64,000 nucleotides of DNA from an uncultured Bacteroidaceae bacterium (GCA_905235575.1 CAJOLZ010000002.1:124001-188000); one strand, 5' to 3'. Counted from the first letter of the stretch, positions 45,964 through 54,947 are shown. Numbers and translations: made by a program. Notes: a model not told the origin generated them from the sequence alone.

Positions 45964-45997
45964 CAAAGATACGAATAAGCGAGGAGAATGCCAAACC
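45964..45997 (-). promoter_or_regulatory. Promoter of queA
   Basis: On the minus strand TTTG (45994-45991) and TATCTTTG (45971-45964) are 20 bp apart. The core matches the promoter at 18304-18337 at 29 of 34 positions. Confidence 0.75.
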
Positions 45998-46010
45998 TCT
46001 TTGAGCATTT

Positions 46011-46055
46011 TCTTCAACGCCCGACGGCGTCGGGCCATTGGGCTGGTGTTGAAGA
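46011..46055 (+). repeat. CTTC-hairpin element, copy 3
   Basis: TCTTCAAC (46011-46018) and GTTGAAGA (46048-46055) are a perfect 8-bp inverted repeat. Inside is a second perfect stem, GCCCGACG/CGTCGGGC. The ends and strand match the copies at 10940 and 35315. It lies 24 bp before array E9. Confidence 0.6.
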
Positions 46056-46078
46056 ATAAGCGGGCAGAGACTGCAACA

Positions 46079-46162
46079 AGCAGTGTGGAGCGACGGGCAA
46101 CACACCGTGCTGCGACAAGCGTCGCAACGTGGTGCATCACCCATCGCATCGTGGTGTGTTTT
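46079..46162 (+). repeat. Palindromic 22-bp array E9
   Basis: A degenerate unit (46079-46092, AGCAGTGTGGAGCG) precedes units at 46101-46114, 46123-46136 and 46145-46158, with spacers ACGGGCAA, ACAAGCGT and TCACCCAT, then TTTT. It lies between the divergent queA and moxR genes; the units have drifted more than in other copies. Confidence 0.82.
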
Positions 46163-46310
46163 CATCGTTGCGTTCGCATGTCTCGGAAGCAATCTCAAAA
46201 GGGACTTGCACGGCAGGTTGACTTTGTCCCGCTCCCTCGGTTTTACTATATTTAACATTCCTGTAACGCTTTTTAGGTTTCTGCCGTTTCGGTATTCCTC
46301 CAAAAAGACG

Positions 46311-46318
46311 TAAATTTG
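46311..46318 (+). promoter_or_regulatory. Promoter -7 box of the moxR-bat operon
   Basis: TAAATTTG, 46 bp before the moxR start. The -33 element is weak. Confidence 0.5.
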
Positions 46319-46363
46319 CAGGCTATATTTAAGTAACGAAATAAAAATATCATACACACTATT

Positions 46364-47359
46364 ATGGCAGAATCAATGGATATCCGCGAACTGAACGAGC
46401 GCATTGAGCGCCAGAGCGGATTTGTCACCGATCTGGTGACGGGAATGAATCAGGTTATCGTTGGTCAGAAACACTTGATAGAGTCGTTGCTCATCGGTCT
46501 GCTGAGCGACGGCCATATCCTGCTGGAGGGTGTTCCGGGTCTGGCCAAGACGATGGCCATCAAGACGTTGTCTCAGCTGGTGGACGCTAAGTTCAACCGT
46601 ATTCAGTTTACGCCGGACTTGCTGCCTGCCGATGTGGTGGGCACGATGATTTACAGTCAGAAGGACGAGCGTTTCGTGGTGGAGAGGGGTCCTGTGTTTG
46701 CGAACTTTGTGCTGGCGGACGAGATTAACCGTGCTCCGGCGAAGGTTCAGAGTGCGCTGCTGGAGGCTATGCAGGAGCGTCAGGTGACCATCGGCAAGAC
46801 GACGTACGACTTGCCTAAGCCTTTCCTGGTGATGGCTACGCAGAACCCCATCGAGCAGGAGGGTACTTATCCGCTGCCGGAGGCTCAGGTGGACCGCTTC
46901 ATGCTGAAGGTGGTGATTGACTATCCGAAGCTGGAGGAGGAGAAGCTGATTATCCGTCGGCAGATTAAGGGCGGTGTCTCGAACGTGAGACCGGTTGTCT
47001 CGACGGCGGACATTGAGGGTGCCCGCGAGGTGGTGCGCGAGGTTTATCTGGACGAGAAGATTGAGCAGTATATTGCGGACTTGGTCTTCTGCTCGCGCTA
47101 TCCCGAGAAATATGGTCTGAAGGAGATTCAGGACTATGTGGAGTTCGGCGGTTCGCCCCGTGCGAGCATCAACCTGGCGTTGGCTTCGCGTGCCTTTGCT
47201 TTCATCAAGCACCGCGGTTATGTGATTCCGGAGGATGTGCGCGCGGTGGCCCACGATGTGCTGCGCCACCGCATCGGACTGACTTACGAGGCGGAGGCTA
47301 ACAATGTGACGAGCGAGGATATCGTGAGCCGGATTGTCAATAAGGTGGAGGTGCCCTGA
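46364..47359 (+). CDS. MoxR-family AAA+ ATPase
   Basis: Cytoplasmic chaperone-like ATPase of 331 residues. Walker A is LEGVPGLAKTMAIK, Walker B is FVLADEINRAPAKVQSALLEAMQERQV, sensor 1 is LVMATQNPIEQEGTYPLPEAQVDRF and the sensor 2 region holds GGSPRASINL. MoxR proteins work with von Willebrand A-domain proteins, here encoded directly downstream (DUF58, BatA, BatB). It heads a long co-directional gene block. Confidence 0.95.
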   Translation: MAESMDIRELNERIERQSGFVTDLVTGMNQVIVGQKHLIESLLIGLLSDGHILLEGVPGLAKTMAIKTLSQLVDAKFNRIQFTPDLLPADVVGTMIYSQKDERFVVERGPVFANFVLADEINRAPAKVQSALLEAMQERQVTIGKTTYDLPKPFLVMATQNPIEQEGTYPLPEAQVDRFMLKVVIDYPKLEEEKLIIRRQIKGGVSNVRPVVSTADIEGAREVVREVYLDEKIEQYIADLVFCSRYPEKYGLKEIQDYVEFGGSPRASINLALASRAFAFIKHRGYVIPEDVRAVAHDVLRHRIGLTYEAEANNVTSEDIVSRIVNKVEVP

Positions 47360-47407
47360 GGATGTTGACGGTGCTGGGATTCGTAAATTCAAAATTTGGT
47401 AGGAGAA

Positions 47408-48280
47408 TTGGAAACCTCTGATATCCTGAAGAAGGTTAGGCAGATTGAGATTAAGTCTCGCGGCCTGAGCAATAATATCTTTGCGGGGGAGTATCACTCT
47501 GCCTTCAAGGGACGCGGAATGACTTTCTCGGAGGTGCGCGAATATCAGTATGGCGACGATATCCGTGACATCGAGTGGAACGTGACGGCTCGCTTCAACA
47601 AACCTTATATCAAGGTGTTCGAGGAGGAGCGCGAACTGACGGTGATGTTGCTGGTGGATGTGAGCGGCAGTCTCGACTTCGGTACTGTGCGCCAGAAGAA
47701 ACGCGACTTGGTGACGGAGATGGCTGCGACGCTGGCGTTCTCGGCTATCCAGAATAATGACAAGATTGGTGTCATCTTCTTTTCGGACAGGATTGAGAAG
47801 TTTATTCCTCCGAAGAAGGGCCGCAAGCATATCCTTTACATCATCCGCGAATTGCTGGACTTCAAGGGCGAGAGCTCGCTGACTGACGTGGGTGCTGCGG
47901 TGGAATATCTGACGCAGGCGCTGAAACGTCGCTGCACTGCGTTTGTGATGAGTGACTTTCTGGACGGGAAGGATTTCAGCAAGGCGCTGATGATTGCGAA
48001 CCGCAAACATGATGTGGTGGCTATTCAGGTCTATGACAAGCGTGTGGCCGAACTGCCCGATGTGGGTCTGATGAAGATGCGCGATGCGGAGACGGGGCAG
48101 GAAATCATCGTGGACACGAGCAGCAGGGAGGTGCGCAGGGCGCATGCCCGATGGTGGCAGGAGACTACTGACCGCCTGCACGACACTTTCTCGCGAAGCA
48201 ACATTGATGCTGTGAGTGTCCGCACGGACGAGGACTATGTGTCTGCACTGAAGAGCCTCTTTGCCCGACGCAGCAACTGA
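47408..48280 (+). CDS. DUF58 von Willebrand-type protein of the Bat operon
   Basis: The protein has 290 residues. No ATG fits; the TTG at 47408, preceded by AGGAGA, gives (L/M)ETSDILKKVRQIEIKSRGLSNNIFAG, matching the usual METxxLLKKVRQIEIK start. The DUF58 core is YGDDIRDIEWNVTARFNKPYIKVFEEERE and the MIDAS-like motif is LLVDVSGSLDFG. It is cytoplasmic without a membrane segment. DUF58 and MoxR form a conserved pair ahead of BatA/B in Bacteroidota. Confidence 0.9.
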   Translation: METSDILKKVRQIEIKSRGLSNNIFAGEYHSAFKGRGMTFSEVREYQYGDDIRDIEWNVTARFNKPYIKVFEEERELTVMLLVDVSGSLDFGTVRQKKRDLVTEMAATLAFSAIQNNDKIGVIFFSDRIEKFIPPKKGRKHILYIIRELLDFKGESSLTDVGAAVEYLTQALKRRCTAFVMSDFLDGKDFSKALMIANRKHDVVAIQVYDKRVAELPDVGLMKMRDAETGQEIIVDTSSREVRRAHARWWQETTDRLHDTFSRSNIDAVSVRTDEDYVSALKSLFARRSN

Positions 48281-48320
48281 GGTCTTTCTTTCAATTTATA
48301 ATCTATAAATCAGGCTGTTG

Positions 48321-49391
48321 ATGAAACTTAAGCTGATATTGATTTTCGGTCTCCTGGCCACGACGGCTTCGGCGCAGGTGACGTTTGATGTCTCCATCGA
48401 TTCGCTGAACCTCTTTATCGGTCAGCAGACGGGTATTACGCTCGATATAGCGATGGGTGCGGGCCAGCAATTGGAACTGCCTTCGCTGAAGAACGGTGAC
48501 GAGCTGCTGCCTAATGTCGAGGTGGTTGAAGTTGCCAAGCCTGACACTACGCCGCTCAACGAGGGTAAGACGCTCGAAATTGTCCAGCGCTACATCATCA
48601 CTGCGTGGGATTCGTCGTTCTACTACCTGCCTCCGTTTCAGGTGAAGGTTGACGGGCAGACGTACGAATCGCGGAGCCTGGCGCTGAATGTCTATACGCT
48701 CGACGTAGATACAATCCATACCGATGAGTTTTTCCCCATCAATCCAGTGATGGCTCCGCCTTATGTCTGGGACGATTTCAGGCCGCTGGTCTATGCCGCT
48801 CTGTTTGGCCTGCTGCTCATTGGCGTGGCAATCTTCCTCTTCGACCGTGCCCGAAAGGGTAAACCTATCGTACAGATTATCCGCAGAAAGAAGGTGCTTC
48901 CGCCTCATCAAGTGGCAATGAATGAGATTGAACGCATAAAGGGCGACCGCAAGTGGACTGAGGAAAACAGCAAGGAATACTATACGCAGTTGACCGACAC
49001 GCTTCGAGTCTATATCCAGGAACGCTATGGTTTCAGCACGATGGAGATGACCTCGGCCGAAATTATTGAGCGTCTGATGAGCGAGAACGACGAGACCGCC
49101 CTGAACGAACTGCGCGAGATTTTCCGCACTGCCGACCTTGTGAAGTTTGCGAAATACAGTACGCTCATCAACGAGAATGATGCAAACCTGATGGCTGCTG
49201 TGGAATACATCAATCAGACGAAACAGGAACCCGACCCGAATGCAAAACCCGAGCCTGAGATTATTAAGGTGACCGACGAGAAACGCATGACTCAGGTGAG
49301 AATCATGCGGGCTGTCTCCATCGTCCTTGCACTCTGTGCCACCGCGGCCTTTGCTTGGGCTGTCTATAAACTAATTGACCTCTTGAGATGA
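48321..49391 (+). CDS. Bat-operon membrane protein with N-terminal BatD-like domain
   Basis: The protein has 356 residues from the ATG at 48321 (signal peptide MKLKLILIFGLLATTASAQ). The periplasmic part resembles the first BatD Ig-like domain (IDSLNLFIGQQTGITLDIAM). A membrane span follows at about residues 153-173 (PLVYAALFGLLLIGVAIFLF), then a cytoplasmic helical region (HQVAMNEIERIKGDRKWTEENSKEYYTQLTDTLRVYIQERYG) and a second span near the C-terminus. In B. fragilis-type bat operons a gene of this layout lies between DUF58 and batA. Its role is unproven. Confidence 0.75.
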   Translation: MKLKLILIFGLLATTASAQVTFDVSIDSLNLFIGQQTGITLDIAMGAGQQLELPSLKNGDELLPNVEVVEVAKPDTTPLNEGKTLEIVQRYIITAWDSSFYYLPPFQVKVDGQTYESRSLALNVYTLDVDTIHTDEFFPINPVMAPPYVWDDFRPLVYAALFGLLLIGVAIFLFDRARKGKPIVQIIRRKKVLPPHQVAMNEIERIKGDRKWTEENSKEYYTQLTDTLRVYIQERYGFSTMEMTSAEIIERLMSENDETALNELREIFRTADLVKFAKYSTLINENDANLMAAVEYINQTKQEPDPNAKPEPEIIKVTDEKRMTQVRIMRAVSIVLALCATAAFAWAVYKLIDLLR

Positions 49392-50386
49392 CATTTGCTA
49401 ATCCTTCATATCTGTTTCTGCTCCTGCTGCTGATACCTTACATCGTATGGTATTGGTTCAATCATCGCAAGGCTTTGCCTTCGATACAGGTGAGCTCAAC
49501 CGTTGCTTTTGTGAAAGCACCTAAGAGCTTCAGAAACTACCTCTTACATATTCCTTTCGTCCTTCGTCTGTTGGCTGCGACATTCGCTATTATTGCCTTG
49601 GCCCGACCTCAGACGACGAACCAGTTTACGAATAAGAACATCGAAGGAATAGACATCATGCTTGCCATGGATGTCAGTACCAGTATGTTGGCCGAAGACC
49701 TGCGCCCGAATAGAATAGAGGCTGCAAAGCAGGTGGCCATTGAATTCATCAACGGTCGCCCGAATGACAACATCGGTCTGACACTCTTTGCAGGTGAGGC
49801 TTTCACGCAATGTCCCATGACCACAGACCATGCAGTCCTGCTGAATCTGTTGAACGGAATGCGTGTCGACATGGCTCAGCGAGGCCTCATTGAGGACGGT
49901 ACAACGATTGGCATGGGTATTGCCAACGCCGTTACCCGTCTGAAAGACAGCAAGGCGAAAAGCAAAGTGATTATTCTGCTGACGGACGGAACCAACAACT
50001 GCGGACAGATTAGTCCTAACACGGCTGCCGATATCGCAGCCAGTTTCGGTATCCGTGTCTATACCATCGGTGTCGGCACCAACGGCACGGCACCTTATCC
50101 AATGTCGGTCGGAGGCCGCATTCATTATATGAACGTACCTGTCGAAATAGATACAAAGACACTTGCAACCATTGCCAAGGCAACCGGAGGCGAGTTCTAC
50201 AGAGCAACCAACACGGAGAAACTTCATGAGGTCTATGCTCAGATAGATCAGATGGAGAAGACAAAGATGAAGGTGCAGCAATATACCAAACACTACGAGG
50301 CATTCCAGAAGTATGCGATATGGGCTGTCATCTTCCTCCTGCTCGACTTGCTGCTCAGAAATACCGTTCTTCGTAGAATACCATAA
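49388..50386 (+). CDS. batA: BatA, von Willebrand A-domain membrane protein
   Basis: The protein has 332 residues, with two N-terminal membrane spans (SYLFLLLLLIPYIVWYWF and LLHIPFVLRLLAATFAIIAL), a VWA domain with MIDAS residues in AMDVSTSMLAEDLRPNR, a following IILLTDGTNNCGQ, and a C-terminal membrane span. Its start overlaps the previous stop by 4 bp. In Bacteroides fragilis bat genes support aerotolerance (established for that organism); the molecular role is not known. Confidence 0.93.
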   Translation: MTFANPSYLFLLLLLIPYIVWYWFNHRKALPSIQVSSTVAFVKAPKSFRNYLLHIPFVLRLLAATFAIIALARPQTTNQFTNKNIEGIDIMLAMDVSTSMLAEDLRPNRIEAAKQVAIEFINGRPNDNIGLTLFAGEAFTQCPMTTDHAVLLNLLNGMRVDMAQRGLIEDGTTIGMGIANAVTRLKDSKAKSKVIILLTDGTNNCGQISPNTAADIAASFGIRVYTIGVGTNGTAPYPMSVGGRIHYMNVPVEIDTKTLATIAKATGGEFYRATNTEKLHEVYAQIDQMEKTKMKVQQYTKHYEAFQKYAIWAVIFLLLDLLLRNTVLRRIP

Positions 50387-50404
50387 ATAAGAGAAGAAGT
50401 TAAG

Positions 50405-51433
50405 ATGTTCAGATTCGAAAGTCCACAATATCTCTATTTGATTGCGTTCCAGCTTTTGCTTGTGGCGCTTCATTATTATTCGCTTTATCGTCGCAGAAAA
50501 AGTCTTCGTCGATATGGCGAGCCCGATTTGGTGAGACAACTCTATGTGGATGTATCCCGCATCCGCCCTGAGGTTAAGTTCTGGTTAGCACAGGCCGCAC
50601 TTCTCTGTTTCATCGTTGCTTTGGCTCGTCCGCAATATGGCACGAAGGTCGAGACGCGTGAACGTCAGGGCATAGAAGCAATCATCGCACTCGATGTGAG
50701 CAATTCGATGCTTGCCGAAGACGTTAAACCCAACCGTTTGCAGAAGGCCAAGATGATGGTAAGCAACATGGTGGACGAGATGAAGGACGACAAGATCGGG
50801 CTCATCGTCTTTGCCGGTCAGGCCTTCACACAATTACCCATCACCAGCGACTACGTGAGCGCTAAGATGTTCCTCGAAACCATATCGCCTTCTATGATAA
50901 ATGTTCAGGGCACCGACATCGCTGCTGCCATACGTTTGGCCATGCGAAGTTTCACGCCGCAGGACGATGTCAGCCGTGCTATTTTTGTGATAACAGACGG
51001 TGAAGATAACGAGGAACAAGGCATCGAGGCCGCAAAGGAAGCTGCCAAGATGGGGTTGCGCATCTATGTGCTGGGCATTGGTGACCCGGCCGGAGCACCT
51101 GTCCCCATCGAAGGTACCAATCAATATATTACGGATCAGCAGGGTAACATCGTGATGTCAAAGCTGAGCGAAGAGATGTGTCGCGAGATAGCGCGTGCCG
51201 GCAACGGCTCGTACATCTATGTGGACAACAGCAGTTCGGCACAGAAGAAGCTCTCCGAACAACTCGATCGTCTTGCCAAGTCGACCATCGAAAGTCAGAT
51301 ATACAGCGAGTTCGACGAGCAGTTCCAGGGTTTTCTCCTTTTGGGACTTCTCTTCCTATTCATCGATGCGCTCCTGCTTGAGCGCCGCAACCGACGTTTA
51401 CACGTTTTCCAGAAACTCAAGAACAAGAAATGA
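50405..51433 (+). CDS. batB: BatB, von Willebrand A-domain membrane protein
   Basis: Paralogue of BatA with 342 residues. Two membrane spans start it (YLYLIAFQLLLVALHYYSL and FWLAQAALLCFIVALARP). The MIDAS motif is ALDVSNSMLAEDVKPNR, followed by FVITDGEDNEEQG. A C-terminal span (FQGFLLLGLLFLFIDALLL) closes it. It is 18 bp after batA; its stop overlaps the batC start. Confidence 0.93.
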   Translation: MFRFESPQYLYLIAFQLLLVALHYYSLYRRRKSLRRYGEPDLVRQLYVDVSRIRPEVKFWLAQAALLCFIVALARPQYGTKVETRERQGIEAIIALDVSNSMLAEDVKPNRLQKAKMMVSNMVDEMKDDKIGLIVFAGQAFTQLPITSDYVSAKMFLETISPSMINVQGTDIAAAIRLAMRSFTPQDDVSRAIFVITDGEDNEEQGIEAAKEAAKMGLRIYVLGIGDPAGAPVPIEGTNQYITDQQGNIVMSKLSEEMCREIARAGNGSYIYVDNSSSAQKKLSEQLDRLAKSTIESQIYSEFDEQFQGFLLLGLLFLFIDALLLERRNRRLHVFQKLKNKK

Positions 51434-52152
51434 TGAAACGATATCTATTCATACTCTTTGCCCATCTGATTGCGTTCACGGCCATGGCACAGAACGACCG
51501 CGATTACATTCGTCGAGGTAACCGCTTGATGAAGGACACCGTGCCTGAGCGGTTGCAGGAGAAAAGCCAGAAGGCACAGGTGCAGTACCAGAAAGCGGTG
51601 GAATACGATAACACCAACGCCATAGCGCATTACGACCTGGGAAATGCCCTCCTCGTTCAGAATAAGGCCGAGGAAGCCATGAAGGAGTACGACACTGCAA
51701 CGCGCTTCGAACGCGACAAGGGACGTCTGGCTCAGATGTACCACAACATGGGAGTAGTCATGCAGGGCGCAAAACAGTTCGACAAAGCTGTGGCCTACTA
51801 TAAGCAGGCTTTGCGTAACGATCCTACGAACGATGAGACACGATACAACTATGCACTCAGCCTATATCAGCTGAAGAAACAGCAGCAAGAGGGTGGGGGA
51901 CAGAACAATCAAGACCAAGACGAGAACGGTCAGGACGAGAAACAACAACAGGACAAGCAAGAACAGCAAAAGCAAGATAAGCAGAACGAACAGCAGGAGG
52001 AGCAGAAACCGCAGCCCGACCCCAATCAGATGAGTCGCGAGAACGCTGAACAACTGCTGAATGCTGCCATGCAAGACGAAAAAGAGACTCAAGAGAAAAT
52101 GCAGCGCGTATTGGCTAATCCGCAGCAGAAACGCCTGCAGAAACAATGGTAA
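51430..52152 (+). CDS. batC: BatC, TPR protein with Gln-rich tail
   Basis: The protein has 240 residues with a signal peptide (MMKRYLFILFAHLIAFTAMA). Two TPR-type repeats (YDNTNAIAHYDLGNALLVQ and KQFDKAVAYYKQALRNDPTNDETRYNYALSLYQ) are followed by a Gln/Asp/Glu-rich low-complexity region (about residues 150-205) and a short helix. It would be periplasmic and is expected to interact with BatA/BatB (inference). The start codon overlaps batB and the end overlaps the batD frame. Confidence 0.9.
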   Translation: MMKRYLFILFAHLIAFTAMAQNDRDYIRRGNRLMKDTVPERLQEKSQKAQVQYQKAVEYDNTNAIAHYDLGNALLVQNKAEEAMKEYDTATRFERDKGRLAQMYHNMGVVMQGAKQFDKAVAYYKQALRNDPTNDETRYNYALSLYQLKKQQQEGGGQNNQDQDENGQDEKQQQDKQEQQKQDKQNEQQEEQKPQPDPNQMSRENAEQLLNAAMQDEKETQEKMQRVLANPQQKRLQKQW

Positions 52153-52163
52153 CCAACCGTAAG

Positions 52164-53981
52164 ATGAAACGTTTTCATTTCATACTTTTCTTTTTTCTCC
52201 TCATCGCTGCAGCCACACGGGCTCAGGTGACGGTGGAGATGAAGGCTCCGCGACAGGCCGAGGTGGGGCAGCGCCTGCAGATTCGTTATGTCGTGAACTC
52301 CACCGACGTCAAGGATTTCAATGTCGGCGACTTTGAGGGACTTCGTGTGCTCTACGGCCCCAGCACGAGCAGTTCCACAAGTATTTCGATGATTAACGGA
52401 AAGACCAGTCGCTCGTCTACGATGACCTACACCTACACCCTCATTGCTACGGAGGAAGGTACCTTCAAATTGCCCGTAGCCAGCGTGAGTGTAAAAGGCA
52501 ACACTTATCAGAGCAACTCGGCTTCCATCGAAATTCTTCCGGCGTCCGACGACACTCAGTCCTCGCAGCAACCGTCACGCGGCGAAAGTGGCTCTGCAAA
52601 CCGTCAGGGCAGTGGTCAGGGAAAGGACCTCTACATGACTGTCACGGCGAGCAAACGTAAGGTCTACGAACAGGAGGCCGTCCTGCTCACCTACAAGATT
52701 TATACCCTCGTCAACCTTCAGCAGATATCCGGTGAGATGCCGCAGCTGGACGGATTCCACGTACAGGAGATAGATACCAGGGCGCAGATGTCGCTGAAAT
52801 ACGAGCGTGTGGATGGCCGCAACTATGGCACAGCCATCTGGCGTCAATACTTGCTTTTCCCCCAGAAGACTGGCAAGATGCGCGTGCCTGCCATCTCGTT
52901 CGATACGCAGGTCGAGCAGGTAAATACGTCAATGGACCCCTTCGACGTCTTCTTCGGCGGCGGCAGTCTCTCGCAGATCGTACAGCGTACCATCGTTGCG
53001 CCGGCAGTTGAAATCGAAGTGGAACCGCTACCCACGCCTAAACCCGCTACCTTCTCGGGCGCTGTGGGCAAGTTCACCATCAGCGGCAGTCTGACACCCG
53101 AGCAAATCAACGCAAACGACGCAGCCACGTTGCGACTCACCGTGAGCGGACAGGGCAACATGAAGTTGCTGAAATCGCCCAAGATTAACTTCCCCAACGA
53201 CTTCGAGGTTTACGACCCCAAGGAAACCGACAAGACACAGAACACGGCCAGTGGTGCGCGAGGCAACAAGATATTCGACTACATAGTGGTGCCGCGCCAT
53301 GCCGGTGACTACTCGATACCTCCCGTAGCTTACACCTATTTCGACCCCGAAAAGTCGCAGTACATCACCGTTCAGACCGATTCCTTCTCCATCAGCGTTG
53401 CCAAGGGCAAAGGCCGCACCACAATGGTGACGCCCGAACAGGAGGACCTGCAGGTCTTGAATAACGACATTCGTTACATCAAGCAGAAGCCCCTGCGCCA
53501 GCAGCGCGAAGGTGGTCTGCTGTTCGGCACGCGCAACTATTGGTTTGCCTACCTTGCAGCCCTCGTCATCTTCCTGTTTGTGCTGGGCGCATTTCGCCAC
53601 ATAGCTAAGGAGAACGCCAACATCTCGGGCCGTCGTCGCAAACGTGCCGGACGGGCTGCGTCGAAACGACTGCGCAATGCCGCCCGACTGATGAAGCAGC
53701 ATGAGAGCCAGGCCTTCTACGACGAGGTGATGCACGCCCTGCTTGGCTATGCTGGCGACAAGCTCAACCTGCCCAACACGCTCCTGAACAAGGACAACGT
53801 GCAGGAGATGCTGCAGGAGCGGAACGTCGACGAGTCGCTCGTCAGCGGATTCATGAACGTGCTCGGCGAGTGCGAGTTTGCGCGCTATGCCCCGGGTGAT
53901 CCCAACGCCACGATGGACAAGATCTTCGACGAAGCTTCGGAGGTAATCAACAAACTGGATTCGGCAATCAAGAAAGCATAG
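52164..53981 (+). CDS. batD: BatD, oxygen-tolerance protein
   Basis: The protein has 605 residues from the ATG at 52164, giving the signal MKRFHFILFFFLLIAAATRA; an ATG at 52146 adds six residues. The domain order is three Ig-like repeats with the BatD pattern (VTVEMKAPRQAEVGQRLQIRYVVNS), a membrane span near residues 465-485 (NYWFAYLAALVIFLFVLGAF), and a cytoplasmic helical tail (RAASKRLRNAARLMKQHESQAFYDEVMHALLGY). The BatD family is named for this domain. Confidence 0.92.
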   Translation: MKRFHFILFFFLLIAAATRAQVTVEMKAPRQAEVGQRLQIRYVVNSTDVKDFNVGDFEGLRVLYGPSTSSSTSISMINGKTSRSSTMTYTYTLIATEEGTFKLPVASVSVKGNTYQSNSASIEILPASDDTQSSQQPSRGESGSANRQGSGQGKDLYMTVTASKRKVYEQEAVLLTYKIYTLVNLQQISGEMPQLDGFHVQEIDTRAQMSLKYERVDGRNYGTAIWRQYLLFPQKTGKMRVPAISFDTQVEQVNTSMDPFDVFFGGGSLSQIVQRTIVAPAVEIEVEPLPTPKPATFSGAVGKFTISGSLTPEQINANDAATLRLTVSGQGNMKLLKSPKINFPNDFEVYDPKETDKTQNTASGARGNKIFDYIVVPRHAGDYSIPPVAYTYFDPEKSQYITVQTDSFSISVAKGKGRTTMVTPEQEDLQVLNNDIRYIKQKPLRQQREGGLLFGTRNYWFAYLAALVIFLFVLGAFRHIAKENANISGRRRKRAGRAASKRLRNAARLMKQHESQAFYDEVMHALLGYAGDKLNLPNTLLNKDNVQEMLQERNVDESLVSGFMNVLGECEFARYAPGDPNATMDKIFDEASEVINKLDSAIKKA

Positions 53982-54002
53982 ACCATAAAATACAGAAATC
54001 CC

Positions 54003-54947
54003 ATGAACAGGATGCCCCATATAATGTATACAGATTTTACCACGCATACCGCTTCCTCGACAAGCAGCCCCGTGGAGCGCAGGTCAACACACCGTGGTCT
54101 TCAGGCTGTCGCACCGTGGTCTTCAGGCTGTCGCACCGTGGTCTTCAGGCCGTCGCAGCGTGCTGCGTTTTTAACATTTCCACAGTGCGTACTCCGTAGC
54201 CTCGCTATCTTGCTGATTTACATCGCTCTTCCTTTGTCAGCCTCCGCCATCGACATCGATAGTCTGAAAGTAGCTGCTGACAGTGCCTATGCACAGGAGA
54301 AATACGAAGATGCTGTAAAGATTTATTCGGAATTGACCGAGCAGACCGAGAATGCCGACGTGTATTACAATCTTGGCTGTGCCTATTATCGTATGGACGA
54401 CATGGCGCACGCCATATTGTGGTTCGAGCGCGCTGCGATGTTGAATCCCTCCGACAAGGACATCAATTTCAACCTCGAACTGGCGCGTAGTAAGACCATC
54501 GACCGCATCACGCCGCGCCACGAAATGTTCTTCGGGTCGCTTTTCAACTGGCTTTCGCAACTCTTCAGCCTGAGCCAGTGGGCCTTCGTCTGCATCGCCC
54601 TGTTCGTCCTCTCGCTTGTAGGGCTGGGGCTGTTTTTCTTCTCTGGTCGCTATCTGCTGCGCAAGGGCGGTTTCTATGCTGCAGTAGTCTTGTTCATGCT
54701 CACCATCGTTGCCAACCTGTGTGCCAACCACCGCAGGAACAGCCTCTTGAGCCATGACAGCGCCATCGTCGTAGCCTCTTCTGTGACGGTGAAAAGTACG
54801 CCCTCGCAGAGCGGAAACGATTTGTTCGTGCTGCACGAGGGCACTCGGGTGGAGATTCGCGACGCGTCGATGAAAGACTGGTGCGAGGTGCAGATTGCCG
54901 ACGGCAAGGTGGGATGGCTGGAACGCTCGGCGATGGAGGAAATCTGA
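54003..54947 (+). CDS. batE: BatE, TPR and SH3-type protein with a repeat-derived N-terminus
   Basis: The recognisable protein begins with a signal-like segment (SLAILLIYIALPLSASA), then TPR units (AADSAYAQEKYEDAVKIYSELTEQ, ADVYYNLGCAYYRMDDMAHAILWFERAA), two membrane spans and a bacterial SH3 domain (VVASSVTVKSTPSQSGNDLFVLHEG). No start codon lies next to the signal segment. The only in-frame ATGs (54003, 54012, 54024) lie before repeat array E10, so the array would be translated into the N-terminus as about 35 odd residues. Either this long form is made, or insertion displaced the original start and left translation weak. The 314-residue frame is otherwise intact. Confidence 0.8.
   Translation: MNRMPHIMYTDFTTHTASSTSSPVERRSTHRGLQAVAPWSSGCRTVVFRPSQRAAFLTFPQCVLRSLAILLIYIALPLSASAIDIDSLKVAADSAYAQEKYEDAVKIYSELTEQTENADVYYNLGCAYYRMDDMAHAILWFERAAMLNPSDKDINFNLELARSKTIDRITPRHEMFFGSLFNWLSQLFSLSQWAFVCIALFVLSLVGLGLFFFSGRYLLRKGGFYAAVVLFMLTIVANLCANHRRNSLLSHDSAIVVASSVTVKSTPSQSGNDLFVLHEGTRVEIRDASMKDWCEVQIADGKVGWLERSAMEEI
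54066..54172 (+). repeat. Palindromic 22-bp array E10, inside the 5' end of batE
   Basis: A degenerate unit (54066-54079) precedes units at 54088-54101, 54110-54123, 54132-54145 and 54154-54167. The middle spacers are CAGGCTGT, CAGGCTGT and CAGGCCGT and the array ends in TTTTTAACATTTCC, as in E3. Three units carry GTGGTCTT instead of GTGGTGCG and are almost identical, which suggests recent local duplication of a 22-bp piece. Confidence 0.88.

Noticed and set aside
44797..45978. 393-codon plus-strand frame opposite queA
   Set aside because: Arg/His-rich antisense translation of queA, no known domain.
46373..48181. 602-codon minus-strand frame opposite moxR and DUF58
   Set aside because: Antisense shadow; it spans two well-supported genes and their gap.
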